NCBI GenBank assembly: GCA_013420905.1
Contig: JAAXNY010000001.1
Span: forward strand, 4,030,001 to 4,094,000
Direction: 5' to 3'
Origin: Collybia mongolica
Lineage: Eukaryota > Basidiomycota > Agaricomycetes > Agaricales > Clitocybaceae
Length of the DNA: 64,000 nt
Below, in pieces: positions 35,854 through 48,821 of the stretch. How positions within the stretch are numbered: the stretch's first letter is position 1; each line of letters opens with the position of its first letter. Both the position numbers and the translations under genes were made by a program. The notes beneath the pieces are model-generated. The model was not told the DNA's origin, did no database searches, and saw only the letters and a list, made by a program, of their open reading frames with translations.

Positions 35854-36424
35854 AGCCTTTAAGCGCCAAAAATGGACACTATTGCTTCACAAAGTCCGGG
35901 CCTACTTGGCAACAAAACCGTTAACTTTTGAGCGTCGGTAATAAAACACGTGCCGTTGCTTACCTAATGATAGCGTGGTTGCTTGTGATCAGAGCTGGCA
36001 ATTGATGAAACCTTCACTGCCAGTCGCCTCGTGGCAAAGGCGAGTAAAACCGGTAAATGAGATATCTCTGAAGCTGAATGAAGACATAAATGAGCTATTT
36101 GAACATTCTCTAAAACTTCCATTAACAGCAACTATCCAGGCGAAGGCACTGACCTATTCAGGGCAATACGTCGAACCATAGTTTTAGGCGACCTGTCCTT
36201 CCTGATCAGGCGGAGTCGGCTATGTTATATCAGCGACTTTGGGCGCCTCTCTGGGGGCGATGTCCACGAACATGCTCTTTCGATGCTCTTCCTCTTCTCC
36301 ACGACCCCCCCGCGCCCCCTTGTATCATCCCCCAAACACCTTCCTCCTAGACATTCCACTTAGATCTTAGTCTTATTACATAGTTCTCATCTCCAGCAGT
36401 TTTCAGTGTGCACCTGTGGGCGCT
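35854..36424. promoter_or_regulatory. divergent intergenic region
   Basis: Separates the permease (-) from the CorA-like gene (+) and should hold both promoters. It has CT/C-rich runs at 36290-36350 shortly before the CorA-like start. No gene recognised. Confidence 0.5.
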
Positions 36425-38910
36425 ATGTCCGAATCCCCCATGCTCAGAAAGCGATTCGACCCAGAAAGGGACAACCGTGTCCCCGCACCCTCACATCGCC
36501 ATGCAGCGCCATCAGCTCCTTGGCCTTGGGTCGATATTCAAGATGGTCAGTTCACCTTCGTCCCAGCAATCTTATTGATCGTGTCCTAATTCATTGTATT
36601 TTATACCGCCCTTAGAGGTCGACCCCGTACAGCTTGCGTGCCCATTACCCCCAGTTCCACCTCCATGCAATCACGAATCTTGTGGTGGATGCTGGAAAGG
36701 ATACCCCCAATCTCTTTTCCCAAACTGGACAAGAAATCAAGTACTACGCAGCAAAATCGCTGAAGGGATCGGGAAGAAGAACCCTTCCATCATTTACCAT
36801 GTCGACGTAAACTCTGATGGTTTATTTACCGATGCAGATGAAATCTCGTCACGTGATGATAATACAGAAGAGACCTGGAACGCCATGATACATACTAGGG
36901 TGCGTACGGGTTTTGACAAGCTTGGCCAGAAGCTGTGGCTTTGCTGCCCCATTTGTCCAATCTCGACGGATACCGTTGAACATAGACCTGCAGATTGGCA
37001 CAGCATCTGTCTTAGCCTTTCCATGTCACCCAACGTATACTAAGATGTTCACTGCTATAGAGACCGGAAAATATCCGAGTGCGCGCACTGTTCGTTGAGA
37101 ATATGTCAGGACCCGTGTTACAGATGCTCGGAGCGAGGTGAGAGCCATCAAACTCAAGTAGCGTGTGTTTTTAGATGCTCTACCGTTGCCCACACCTAAA
37201 ACGTACTGTCCGACCACTAACCCCATTCCCATCTAGATACAACATTGAACCATTCTTTTTCTCGTCATCCCTAAACTGGATCCCATCCAGGTATGAAGAA
37301 GAAGTTAGGCCGAAGGAAGGAGATCGTAAGTGCGTCCAGCGTCCGACGAGAGCATTCGTTTACAAGCCTCCAAGATATAACGATCACTTTAACATTCCTC
37401 AAGTCTCTAGATGAATACCGAGGCCGAAGGAACAACGACTCGACGCCATCACTGCCTGGCTCTGTCTCTAGTACGATTGGATCAGCAGAGCGAACAATAC
37501 TTGGTTGGTACATTCATTTCTGTCAGCGCCATATTTTACTATCCCTTGTAGTTGAACAAATGATTGACACTCAAGCACCTCTTCGCCTTCGATCCAGTGA
37601 GTACCGTTTTGTAACTGGTTCCCATCGAAATTCACAACACATGTAGGCCGGCGTCTACTTGTCCTTGATCTCTTATCCGTCCATCTTATTCGAAGGGCAA
37701 ATGGGAGCACCATAATATCCTATCACCACGAAATGGATGGTCATCGGACAACAACTGCGCATTATTTGCAAGAACGGATCAGGTTCGCAGGTACGAATAC
37801 TCTCCACGTCCCGAATATACTCAAGTAATTCCAACATCTTCCTCCAGGCCAGAGTGTATACTGGCAGAGTATTTTCCGAAAGTCATCGGACCCTACGTTC
37901 GTACTCATAGTCTTCCTATGGCATGCTATGTACGCATGGGATGAAGCACTGGAGAGTCTCTACAAACATATTTGTTGGCTCGTTCGTGTATTCCATGCCT
38001 CGATTTAGATCAACGCTCACTAAACCTTAGGAAACCCGAGTGATCAGCACGTCAGACATGACTCTTACGCAGGAACTTCACATCATTCGTGCCCACCAAC
38101 TACATTACTCTTCCCTTTTGGACGATTTCAAAAAGACTGTCGAATTCGTTCAAACAACCAGAAATCCCGCGATGGACACGCTTGAGGATGACGACCGCAA
38201 GTACAGTGCAGGGCTGATGGACAGGGAATGCAAATACCTTTTGAGCGAGATTGAACGGCTGGAAATGGGCAGAAGGATGCAGGATAAGAGGCTTAAAAAT
38301 GTGATGAACCTGGTGTGTAAGAATACTACTACCGGGATAGTTGTTCTGATGGTCTGACGTCATTAGGTCTTCAGTAGTGTCAATATCGGAGACAGCAAAA
38401 GGATGCAGCAAATGACCGAAGCTGCCGTCAGGGACAGTGCAGGTATGTTCACTTCTTTCTGAGCGTTCACGGCTAACCTCCGTTTTTAGCGGTAAATGGT
38501 ATACTCTTGTTGCCGAAAATTTGACTGATAATCCCGACCAGATGAAACAAATCGCTTACCTGACAATGATATTCCTTCCTGCCTCCTTCGTGGCTGTGAG
38601 TGAACCTTCTACAGCAACACGTCGTCACTAAAACCTTTATTAGGCTGTGTTTGGCATGAACGTAAAGACGTTTGCCCCAGACACCGCTGGCACATTGTCT
38701 CATTATGTCGGAGCGGCGATCGGTCTCACCGTTCTGACGATATGGATCATTGTTGCATTCCAAAGCAGATATATCTTTCCTGTAGGCACAAGCATCTGGG
38801 TCCGACTGGCGTGGCCCTTCCTACTCCTTTGGAAACTCCTGAAGAGGAAACGGAGTAATGACAACCGTTTTGGTACGGGAATGGGAATGGAAAAAGCAAA
38901 CTACGCATAG
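36425..38910 (+). CDS. CorA-like Mg2+ transporter family protein
   Basis: Multi-exon gene. The N-terminal cytosolic part includes WDVD-free segments such as PEAVALLPHLSNLDGY and RPENIRVRALFVENMSGPVL, then QMLGAR/YNIEPFFFSSSLNWIP and DHITITLTFLKS. A long helical region follows (LTQELHIIRAHQLHYSSLL, FVQTTRNPAMDTLEDDDRKY). It ends with the CorA membrane signature: MKQIAYLTMIFLPASFVA/AVFGMNVKTF, containing Gly-Met-Asn after helix 1, then a second helix LTVLTIWIIVAFQS. GMN is the selectivity loop of CorA/Mrs2 channels. This fungal group has a much larger cytosolic domain than bacterial CorA and has not been assigned a substrate to my knowledge. The ATG at 36425 was chosen as the first in frame with FDPERDNRVPAPS. 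Some introns between 36900 and 37800 are approximate. Confidence 0.88.
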
Positions 38911-39803
38911 GCGAAGGAATCCGCCTCTTAGGAATTTTCAGCGACGGTTTTACGATTTTGAAGGATTTGATGTAGATATGATATAACGCTGCAGGGCTCT
39001 GTTGAGTGTTCTAAATAAAATTATGTGATGCGTCTCATGTACGTTATCTAATACTGATAATTTATGGTGCTGCATGAGAGAAATCGCTGAAAGTATATAA
39101 TCGTAAACCTTGTTGATGCGGTTAAAATCCTCCAAAGAATCGATTCCAAACTCTTCCCATTGTCCCGCTTTTGCGGCGGTTTCCTTTTTTCTTGTATTTC
39201 TTCAGGCTCTTCTCTCCAGCAGCGGTCGCAATGCTTCGCACACGAGATACCAAGGAAAAGTTTTCAACAGGTCTCGCACTGACGCACTCAGAACTGCCCG
39301 ACACTTCGGGCACGCATAAGAGGGGTATCTTGAAATTTGTCCTTCAGTGGCTTGGTGATAGGCCCTTGGGCCGATGTCGTAATCGCAATGTCCTTTTTGG
39401 CGGATGCTATATTGCTCTCATTGCTCGAGGGAGGCCTTTCCCATTTCCTCGGATTATCGCTGGTTTGTGAGTTGTCGGCTGCTTTGGTTTTGGAACAGGT
39501 AAGAGTACAGTGGACACGTTCCTTGTTGACGTTAGTGTCTTCGTTAACATTTTAGAATCTAACAGTAGCTGTATATGCGCGTAGGATGTAATTCAAGTAG
39601 GTAGTAATGGCGGCTGGAATTGTCTTCGCCTCCAGGATCGGGAGATTGTAAGACTCCAGGCCAAAATACAACCGCATGTCGTGAAACCAAACATCGCGTC
39701 AACAAAATATGTCACGGGATTATGGTCAACGTGATCAGATTGAATGGCTTCGGTACTACACAGTTACACATTGGATTTACTTTGAAAAAACATCTTCCTA
39801 AGT
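38911..39803. other. intergenic, unassigned hydrophobic ORFs
   Basis: Plus-strand 39337-39555 encodes a strongly hydrophobic stretch (ADVVIAMSFLADAILLSLLE) that recalls a membrane helix, possibly part of a decayed membrane-protein gene. No complete gene could be assembled. Confidence 0.4.
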
Positions 39804-42800
39804 TCAGGTAGATTTGAAAACGGGGAATTCACCAATCCTGAGTTTTGTGGACTGGCAGATTAAAGCATTAGTGTTTGCAAACCGGGATGGCTGGATGCGA
39901 CAACATACCCCAAAGGGCGATAATGTAATCGTCTTCTGCGCACCAGTGCAGGCCGGACTACTGGGAGGGGGAGAGGCAAAAGTGGTACCACCAACGGACC
40001 ATGAGATCGGACAGGCGATTACAGTAATCGTGAGAGGTGACTTTCCTGAGTCAAAGACGGGTGACGGAAGTTTACCGGTTGAAGGAGGTGCGTTATTGAA
40101 CTTTAAAGTTGCTGGATCAATCGCATACTGCCAAGAACTAGTTGCATCAAGTTGAAGGTCGACGGCAAGCTGTTGCTGAGAGTTGGTTGCCAGAACTTTT
40201 TGGCTCCTTGGAACTGTAAGGTGTTAGGTGTAGCACACACTGTTAGTGAGTATGAGCTTACTGTCAAAGGCATAATGCAATGGCCCGCGTTGAACAGCAA
40301 TCGATCCATGAGGACGGCTTTCTGGACGGATGATATATATTATTATTACGCGGATAGCGCACAAGGATTCAGCTTCTCGTACCTGTTCCGATAACGGCGG
40401 GTAGATTGAGCACGAATTTTGTTGTCCCAGCAGCGATTGATATGGCTTGCAATCCATTGGAAGGTGTAACCGCTTTGGCAGTTGCACCATTGATAGCGAT
40501 CGTACCTCCCACAACCCAGCTGGGAATGCGGACATAATAAGTGAAGGCCTGTGTAGCGGTAACCGTCGTCGTCAGGGTATCACTGAAAGGGTATAGAGTA
40601 TCAACAGTGGCGGTAACCCGGTTACCTATTGAATAGTTTCAGTATTAAGGGTAATTTCAGTAAAGCGACAGACTTGATGCCAAATCCACAGAAGTGCTGA
40701 AAGGTCCCAGATACAAATGGACAAGGGACCTTCTGTCAGGGGTAGTCAAGAATGCATTTGAGATAAATTTGGGCCAGCCTTGTGGGAAATTGACTGTGCA
40801 GCAACTAAGAATGAAGTTAAGTCGGTGCCTTCCGAATTTTAAAAGAAACAAACGGGTAGTTTGGCTCCAACCCGAATACATTAGAGTATGCTCTTTGGTC
40901 GGGTTGTCAGCATGTTGCATGCAGAAACCTTGCATTGATTGCACCTACCCGTCGTTTGGGAAAGGATTCCTGATTGGGAAAATCGTGGTTTGGACTCTTA
41001 TACTAATGAGAGTGATATTTCCTTACGGGCTCATGTTCCTCGCGGAAATTTGGTTTTGCTGTTGTAGATACTGCCTCGACCACATATCTATTCTAGCGCT
41101 CAGTAACATTCAATCAATAATTTCATTAACCTAACCTCCGGTTAATGTGGCAGGGAGAGCATTATACGTTATTCTCTCGACCTAAAGGCAGTGTCAGACT
41201 ATATTCCATTCAAGTCGCATGTACAAACCCTGTCCGCAAATTTCGGGTCTCCGATGACCTGATATAAGAATGACCCTCTGAAAACGAAATGAGTACATGC
41301 TTTAGTTGTCCTTTACGCCCAGGGACCTACGAAAACATTGTTTCCTGTACGATCATCAGTAAGCCTAATCAATGTGGAAGGCTGTAATACTTACAACAAC
41401 AAGACATAACTCGGTTCTGATTCACATTGTAAGCGGATAACAAAACATAAGGAATCCTGATAGGAACACACCCTCTGACGGCCTCGAGTCCTGCTAGATA
41501 CTCGTCTGCGGCATAAATACCTGACGGACGCCCATGGTACTGGAACAGCATATCCCAGCCAGTGCTGGCCGTGTCAAGATCTACGAATGTACATAGGTTA
41601 ACTCTGCTGGAGCGTCTACACGCCTCGTACCAGTCTGGTTATGAGTGAACCGATAGGTCGCGGGTAACGCTTTCAAGCCCTCAGCGACGTTAACACCGTG
41701 CCACTGTATGCATGTCATTGCAGATTTTTTATAACAACCACGGAACGAACCGTCAAGGGAAGGTTGAAAGGGTTCTGATTTAAACAAATATAAGGTCGTA
41801 TGATTTGTGACAAAGGAAAGTTCACGTACTGGTGTATGTTCGACTTGATACAAACTTGAGTAAGAAAGATATGAAAATTCAGAAATAACAACAAACCTGC
41901 GGTGGTTGGAAAATACTGCGTGGTGATGTGTTAATTATGAACTCATGTCACGTAGGAGCGAATCTATAACTCGCCTGCTTAGAGAACACTTTCTCCCAAG
42001 GAACTCCAGTCCATTTCAAGCGCTTCATGGTATCAATAAGAAGGTCTTCCTGGCCGTTAGGATGGTTATCATATAACCTAGTAGGCGATCGGTGAGTTCA
42101 AGTAATAATACGTTATTTTTCACTTGCCATTGTAGAGATATAACGAAGTCTTCCCAGCGAGTGGCAGCCCAAGGTTCGACTCCCTGCCCAGCCTTCAACA
42201 TAGAGTTCGCAAGCACGACGAATTTGTGCATGGCAGTCACGACTTGATCGGTCAATGCTGGGTTCACTTCCGTCATCTGGATTGCTCCGAAAAAGAACGG
42301 ATATCTGAGTTAACGAGTAAGCAGAGCACTTATTAAATATTAGCTGATGACGTACCTGCCCCAAAGATACCTTGGTTTAGACGTCCCCACCTCGGGACCC
42401 AACCAACCGGTAGAGTCTTGGTGACCAAGAACGTAAGACAAAAACTGCGAAGTCTTTTCATTGATAACGGAGTGGTTGGCGAGCACCCCGTTCGGAACCA
42501 TAGCGTTCTTCAAAAATAATCATCAAATCATGACATCGTGTCAATTCGCCCTGACTCACAAACCAGTAGCTGCCAGCTATTGTGGATAACAGATGTACGT
42601 AAGCTCTTCGTTCGGGCATTAGAAGAAAATGGGTGTACCTTCTTCCAGATTGGAGTAGTAGGAGGTACCACCAGTCCAATCCGTTTTAGAAGCACTGTGA
42701 AATGTTTGAGTAATATCCATTTTTACTAGTAAAAAAACGAACTAGTTATAGAATTCATGCAAATGACCAGCAAGACCATTCGTTTGTATGGTAAGCTGGG

Positions 42801-43052
42801 CGGGTTGAAAAATAATGAGACACAAGTATCGCGGGCATGCATCACCTCACCTGATCCTTCAGCCATCCTGCGGGCTTCACATTACCCAAGGGTACAGTCA
42901 GATACTTCTTGGGCGCAACTAGTGAACTTGGAGTTCATTTGAAAGGCTCGGGGCTATGATAGGTGAACAGTAGACGTACGGGTAGTCTGACCATGTACTT
43001 CAGATAGAAGGATACAGGAGATCAGACACAAGGTTCGCGACAAAGATATCAT
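39804..43052 (-). CDS. secreted DUF1680 glycosidase, GH127-like (beta-L-arabinofuranosidase-type)
   Basis: Many-exon gene on the minus strand. The start is MISLSRTLCLISCILLSEVH (ATG 43052), a signal peptide, spliced to PKKYLTVPLGNVKPAGWLKDQ. Then come NGLAGHLHEFYN, DWTGGTSYYSNLEE, SYWF, DSTGWLGPEVGTSKPRYLWG and MTEVNPALTDQVVTAMHKF. These are followed by WAATRWEDFVISLQW, IQWHGVNVAEGLKALPATYR, FQYHGRPSGIYAADEYLAGLE, CCTVNFPQGWPKFISNAF and TPDRRSLVHLYLGPFSTS. The C-terminal beta domain has FTYYVRIPSWVVGG and GSIAVQRGPLHYAFD, ending GSTKLRIGEFPVFKST. The series runs in the order of the DUF1680 (alpha/alpha)6 barrel proteins that include GH127. Such enzymes remove terminal L-arabinofuranose from plant or glycoprotein glycans; substrate here is unproven. 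About ten introns, several placed only roughly. Confidence 0.88.
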
Positions 43053-43884
43053 GTTGGAATAAGGAACTGGCTAATTCGATTTCGTTCGAGGTGCTGAAGA
43101 CCTATATATATGCCAGTGTACCACCACCCCCGGACCGCATTGGTCCGCCAGTTCTATTACCATATGATCTGTAGTCTCAAAGCACATTCAGATGAGAGAC
43201 TTACAACGCCAACGGAGAATGTCTGGATCTTCAGACTACCACTCGAGTTGGCCACTAGCACATGCTATCCGTGTCCAGCTGATGTGAACCCTCCTCAACT
43301 TGAGACAAGAAGTCATACAATGTCACTTCATGGGTATTTTAGGGTCTTCTGTGATCATGCTGACATGATGCAATGTTGGAGAATGGTCATGCCACTGGAC
43401 AGAAGGTTGGTTGAACCTCGATGAAATGTAAAACTGTGGAGTGTTGTGCCGGAATTTATCAATCGCGAATTGAGGCCCTAAAAGAAGTAAGCGGATCCAG
43501 GAGTCGAGGCTTCGCCCCCGGCCACGAGACCCTGAGGTTAGGTGCACCAGAGGGCTTGACACGGAGATGGAACTACTGATGTGAAATCCAGGAGCTAAAG
43601 GCTAACGTTGATCACAGGATGTACCTTATAGGTGACCTGCATTGAGCTATGCTGTAGAAATGAAGTTTGGATGTTTATTTATTCTCGGGTAAAAGTGCGG
43701 GCTCGAATTTAAATAAGCTTCGGGTGCGGTCGCCCGTGTTATATACTATAACGTTACAATTAGGTAGAAGGTAAAGCTTTACTGGTGAAACAGTGATGAC
43801 AATCTATATACTAGTGAATTTTGTATCAAAATTTCTATTAATAATTAAGTGCTACTCAGATCAAAGCGTTCCCCTGTGTTACGA
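43053..43884. other. intergenic
   Basis: Holds short ORFs on both strands (43110-43424 +, 43323-43562 -) without recognised motifs. It should contain the promoter of the DUF1680 gene. Confidence 0.5.
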
Positions 43885-46377
43885 TCACCACTGAAGCCAC
43901 TCTCCATACATATTCGGCCGCTCTCCGCGCAGATAAGATTCAAAAGTCCTTTTGAGCACGGTTGACCAGTCCAGGTCGCGCTTATCACTCTCCACAGGAT
44001 CGGTTTCAATGTCTTCCTCAAGAGCCTTCTGGCCCACTGATTCTATAATCTTCGCGTTTTTTGCCTTTGAATCCTTCATCTTTACATTCTTCTCCGCCTC
44101 TAAAGCAGCGCGTGCAATGTCTTCGCCAACTTTGAATCGGGCCCCAAGGTCAGGCCAGTTCTTTGAGGGATCGAAAGGTTTCCACCTGTGTATGATTAGT
44201 TGGATAATTGTGGCATTCGTTGCAGACTGGTGACATACCAGAAGTTGTGGAAGTGGTATGAGTAGGCACCCTTGAAAAATCCATCAAAGCCAAGGGCTTG
44301 TGGGGCGGCGCTATTCTGGGCCGGGGTATCAAAGAATTCTGCAAATCTTAACGACAAGATATGAATAGATAAACTTTCTGAATTTTCAAGAAGAGCGTAC
44401 TCAGTAAAATACGGTTGTGGCGGTCGATCACGCTGGAAGTTCTCGGTATTCAGCCAAGCGGAATCAAACAGGGCGTCGGGTAATCGCAGAAGCAGATTTT
44501 CCAAGTGCGCATCAGCAGTATAAAGCGAAACCGTCATCGGATGGAAGTCAAGGCCATTCTTGAGTGCGGTTCGGAACAGGAACGTGCCGAGTGCCGATCC
44601 CTTGTGCATCCGCAAAACGGCAGTGTTATACTTCTCGAGTCTTGACCACCTATACGCGAACGCTCCCTTCCAACCCCATAGTTCCTCCCAGTCACGTAGA
44701 AAGATTGTATCTGCGTCAAGGTATATTCCTCCAAACCTGTGACACAAGATAAAGCGCGCCATGTCCGAAAGGATGACTGAGAGTCGATCGTATGAAGAAG
44801 AGGACTTGGATCCGGTGCGATTTACAAGGTCCTCTTCGTCCGGCTTTTTCGTCGAGGTAGTGATGGTCTCGTTCCCGCTGGCAGAAGCTGTAGCAGGTTC
44901 CTTTGGTTCATGGGCAGGAACGCTGATTACGTGACCCCCAGAGTTGAACAACGTGTCCTGCAGGTCCCTCCATTCGTCTTTAATTTCGGTTACACTGTCT
45001 AACTGTTCCGTAGTGTTCCAAAGCTTGAATTGGATGACATCTTTAAAGCGCGGGTGAAGGAATGGCGAAGCCCAGGGGCTTTCCTTGAGTTGGGTAAACA
45101 TGTCCCGGAGGGCAGTTGGATTGGGAACCGAGGCTGCAGGTCCAGGATTGATCCACATCCAGAACTGGGGACGGCATACCGGGGAGTCTTCAGGAAACTT
45201 GGTGAGGTGGATTCCCGTGTTTTGGGTAAAAAGGAAGGAAAGCAAGGCAAGGTATGGCTTGTCCGTGAATGGTCCGGTCCAAAACATGTGGTAAACCCGC
45301 GGATTCTCTGGATCGCAAGGGGTGGGTAATGAGACGGATGGTCTGTGATGTAGTGTTGGCGGGAGAGCGACCTGCGCTTCCCACTCGGCTCCTCGTTTGC
45401 GGTATAATCCGGCATCACCATCCACTTTCCTGTCCAGTCCAGTCGTTGAAGGTGGATTGTGCTGCAGGTTCGAATCCGGGTTGACATCATAAACTGGCTC
45501 CGTGGAATTCGACGCCTGTTCCTGGTAGATGTAATGCCAATCATCGGTATTTCCCCGACGTATCCTTCGGCCATTATCGAGTCCTCCGCCGATACGAAGG
45601 ACTTCCAAGCAATCACGGACATACTAATTTCAGCGGTAAGCCTGGAGCCTTGAAAACTTTGGGAGCTTGATTACTAACCTTGCCAGTGGAAAAGTTGCAA
45701 TGCTTCATAATCATATCCATGTCCGCGACACTTCCCGGTACCGGACGAGGGGGGTATGCAACATTTGGGTATCGGCTTTGGTTGTCGAGGTAAGCACGCT
45801 TGGGTCCAACCCCATACGTGTCTGTATCCAAATCTTCTGTCGGAGAGCGGTACCTTGATGGTTTTCCTATCCGCTTTTGATATGGAACAGCTGGGTTAAT
45901 TGGCGGTGTTTTCAATCCTATTTGCCTCGGTACTGTGAGACCGACATCAGACGATAAAACATGTACTGCGCCTGAACCTCACGTACTGGGCTGGTGACTC
46001 GGATAATGACCACTGGCAATTTCCCACTTCCAAATCCGTTGTAGGTCTTCTCTTCTAAAAACGAGTGTTGAAGAGTCTCCCGTTGATGGCGGCCAGCTGT
46101 CACTCCATTTTTGGCTTCCATGGGTCCTGAACACAAAAGTTACGGTCAAAATGAGAGCCAGGCATACAAAACACAGAAGCGGTGCCCGGGTCCTGCGAAC
46201 CCGTGAACTACGCAGCTGTGGAAAAGATGCGACATTTGGCACAAAAATCCGTAAGCGGCGTGTTCGAACACCAGGGATGGGTAACGACACAGGTTTTGTC
46301 CATGAGATAGACCCGTTGGAACGATGTTTTTTCTCTTCTGCAGTAGAGGAATGATTAGGCAAGATGGTGTTGTTCAT
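43885..46377 (-). CDS. glycosyltransferase family 32-like type II membrane protein (DXD motif)
   Basis: The N-terminus has a cytosolic basic stretch (SRVRRTRAP) followed by one membrane anchor, LLCFVCLALILTVTFVF, as in Golgi glycosyltransferases. The lumenal part includes RIWKWEIASGHYPSHQP and the catalytic region: PRVYHMFWTGPF, SDMARFILCHRFGGIYLDAD and TIFLRDWEEL, where YLDADT is the DXD that binds metal and nucleotide-sugar. It ends GAYSYHFHNFW/WKPFDPSKNW and a charged C-terminal helix. GT32 includes yeast Och1 and Sur1-type enzymes that add sugars to glycoproteins or sphingolipids; the exact sugar is not deducible. Introns lie near 45930-45974, 45625-45683 and 44190-44238. An upstream in-frame ATG at 46440 would add 21 residues; I chose 46377, which is nearer the anchor. 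Confidence 0.85.
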
Positions 46378-46653
46378 GGTGCCCAGCCCCCTCTGCAGGT
46401 GTGACATTAATGGGGTAGGCCCAGGAAAAATGGAGTGCAAGGATCTGCGACGTGGGCAGAAATAGCACAGCCACGGTAAATGGGTTAAGATTAGCGACGT
46501 GGCAGTGCATGTTTAAAACATCGTTATTTCTCAGGCTGTATTCTCCATATGTCGAGCCCTGAAAAGAACGAGCTGGCTGTACAGTTGTTGAACGTCTAAT
46601 CAATCTATCCTATCTATCCAACAAATATAACATAAATGCTGAAGATTCACAGG

Positions 46654-48411
46654 TTAATTTACTGCCTGTTTCTTCTGTAGTCCCTTGGGAAGCTCCTTCA
46701 CAAAAGGCAAGAAGTCCCGTCCTTGCATGTATGGCCGCAGAGGTTCAGGGATAGCCAGGCCCTAGAATACAGTGAGTCAACGCTCGTTCGAGAGGAAAAT
46801 CCTAGCAATAAAGTAACAGACCTCAGGAGTTTGGTAATTCTCGACGATGCAACAAAGTGCACGTTCCGTGGCACATAAAGTTCCGTTCAACATGTGAACA
46901 TACAGCTTTCGTGCTTGGTCTTTTGATTTGATTCCACATCGAACTTCGAGTCTTCGGCTTTCTGATATCTCTCATGAGCATCATTTCGGTGGAAAAAAAT
47001 ACTGCTTTGGCTCACGATAATCAGTGCAATTTGACACAGATACCAATTCTTTATAAGCCCGTTGGAATGGGAACCAAGCCTCTAAATCATACTTTTGCGC
47101 CGCCGCAAGGTTCAGTGCTCCTGACACAATACCCACCACGCGATATCGTAGCCCCAAGCTCTGATAGAATCCTTCGCTGTTTGCAATCATCGTGTCGAAC
47201 ATCTCCCAGCTCTTCTTGGGGTCGGTAATCACAAACTGCTCAATCTTCTCAAACTGATGCACTCGGAAAATTCCCCACATATCGCGTCCGGCAGAACCTG
47301 CCTCTTTCCGGAAACACGTTGAGTAGCCAGCGTATTTTATGGGTAGCTGTGTTTCAGGACTTTCAAACCACTCGTCTGAATGGTAAGCTGATATGGGTTG
47401 TTCAGAGGTTGCAATCAAGTATTTTTCGTCGTCTGAGCCAATAACCTTGTTTGCTCAGCTTGTTAGGACGACGCTGAAAATGTTCATCAGTTGACCACAC
47501 CTTATAGAGTTCCTCGTCGAATTGATCTAGCTGCGCGGTCTTCGCCATCTGGTCTTTGTTCATGAAGAAGGGGGGCTGGATTTTCTTATAACCTTGTTTA
47601 CGCAGGTAATCAAGACCATACGAAATTAGTGCTTGATTCAGGTCAACGCCGTCGTTCGTGAGGAAGTAGCCTCTATGCCCAGCAATCTTCGCGCCTTGTG
47701 ACCACGAAATGTGAATTGAGTTCGTAATTTAGATTGTGACCTAGGGAAAAACCTACCGCGATCCAAATCCATGGCATCCAGTCGGAGGAGGACTTCGTGA
47801 TGAGGCAGAATATCAGGTTTGATAGCAGGCTCATCCCCTTCTTCCTCCCGGTGCCATGTGCGGATAGTTACGTTATCGTCCTTTCATGAAAGGTAAGGTG
47901 ATTAGCATTTGATAAAATAAATAGCGTCCTTCACTCACCTCCGTCAAGCTGACAGGAGCGCCCTTTCCGACGATATTGCCGATTGTGCCCGCTTTCTGTC
48001 TCATCTTGATTTCGAACTCTCTGGCCTCTTTTTTTTTGGCTTCAACTTGCGCGTCGATCTCTTTTTTTGCAGCTACAAGTTCATCTGCTGATTCTTTTGC
48101 CTACAGGCGTCGGTTCAATAAGGACTGAAGCAACTCATGTCCAACATACTTTCTTCTTTGCTGCTATATCCTTTTGCACCTGATTTACTTTCTTACGAAG
48201 GGCATTCGTATCAAAATCCACTGTGAAGAACAAATCAACATCCCATCAAGGAAAGTTCTTTCGCCACCAACGTACTCTTCACCCAGTCACTATACATCTG
48301 GATGATTTCATCTACGAGCTCAACTGAATGGCCCCGCTTTCGTTGAGACTGGCGAATCTCCTCCGCATTTCCACCCTTGCTATCAATGAAGCTGGTGATA
48401 TCAAGAGTCAT
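46654..48411 (-). CDS. seryl-tRNA synthetase, cytosolic
   Basis: Class II aminoacyl-tRNA synthetase that charges tRNA-Ser. The minus strand starts [20 protein letters not shown] (ATG 48411), followed by the tRNA-binding coiled-coil arm ([35 protein letters not shown]). Then come [34 protein letters not shown] and [20 protein letters not shown], and the active site: [14 protein letters not shown], motif 2 [20 protein letters not shown] and motif 3 [19 protein letters not shown]. It ends [12 protein letters not shown] at 46654. All catalytic blocks are intact. It has about eight introns. The short Lys-rich end resembles fungal cytosolic enzymes rather than mitochondrial ones, and no presequence is visible. 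Confidence 0.94.
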
Positions 48412-48821
48412 GATGGTCAGGTTGTAAGTCGGAAAAATGACTTTCTGCTTCACCACTTGACTCGATCATCTATCGATTGGTAGCTTAGTAAGCGAGATAA
48501 GATCGGCCCGCTTTCCGGTTGGAGTTCGAGCAAGCTGTTGGTAAGTACTTCTCATTCCCACCTCCCCGAGTTTTTATCACAGCCCAACGCTCTACCCCCT
48601 TTTTCAACTAGAAGTTATTCACATTGGAGATGGGGGGTGGGCTCAGCAGGCTCGACTGGGGTTAACTACACCACGTGAGCCGGGGAAAAATAAACCGACA
48701 ATATGCCACAAAGCCAAACAGGCGCAATTTCTCCACGGATCACGGTCGCGTCTGCTGTCAGTTCTCTGTTCTTGCCACCACATCCAAGGCCCTTTTCAAC
48801 GTCCGTATTTCGCGTCAAGAG
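48412..48821. promoter_or_regulatory. divergent promoter region
   Basis: Shared upstream region of the seryl-tRNA synthetase gene (-) and the gene at 48822 (+). Contains a CACGTG palindrome at 48671-48676. An ORF at 48675-48938 covers the right part but probably codes only from 48822. Confidence 0.5.

Noticed and set aside
39122..39313. Minus-strand ORF with a basic, Ser-rich composition that looks like a small mitochondrial protein
   Set aside because: No extension into a second exon could be supported and no family resemblance was seen.
45459..45490. GGTTCGAATCC resembling a tRNA T-arm
   Set aside because: Lies inside a GT32 exon and no acceptor or anticodon arm can be formed around it.
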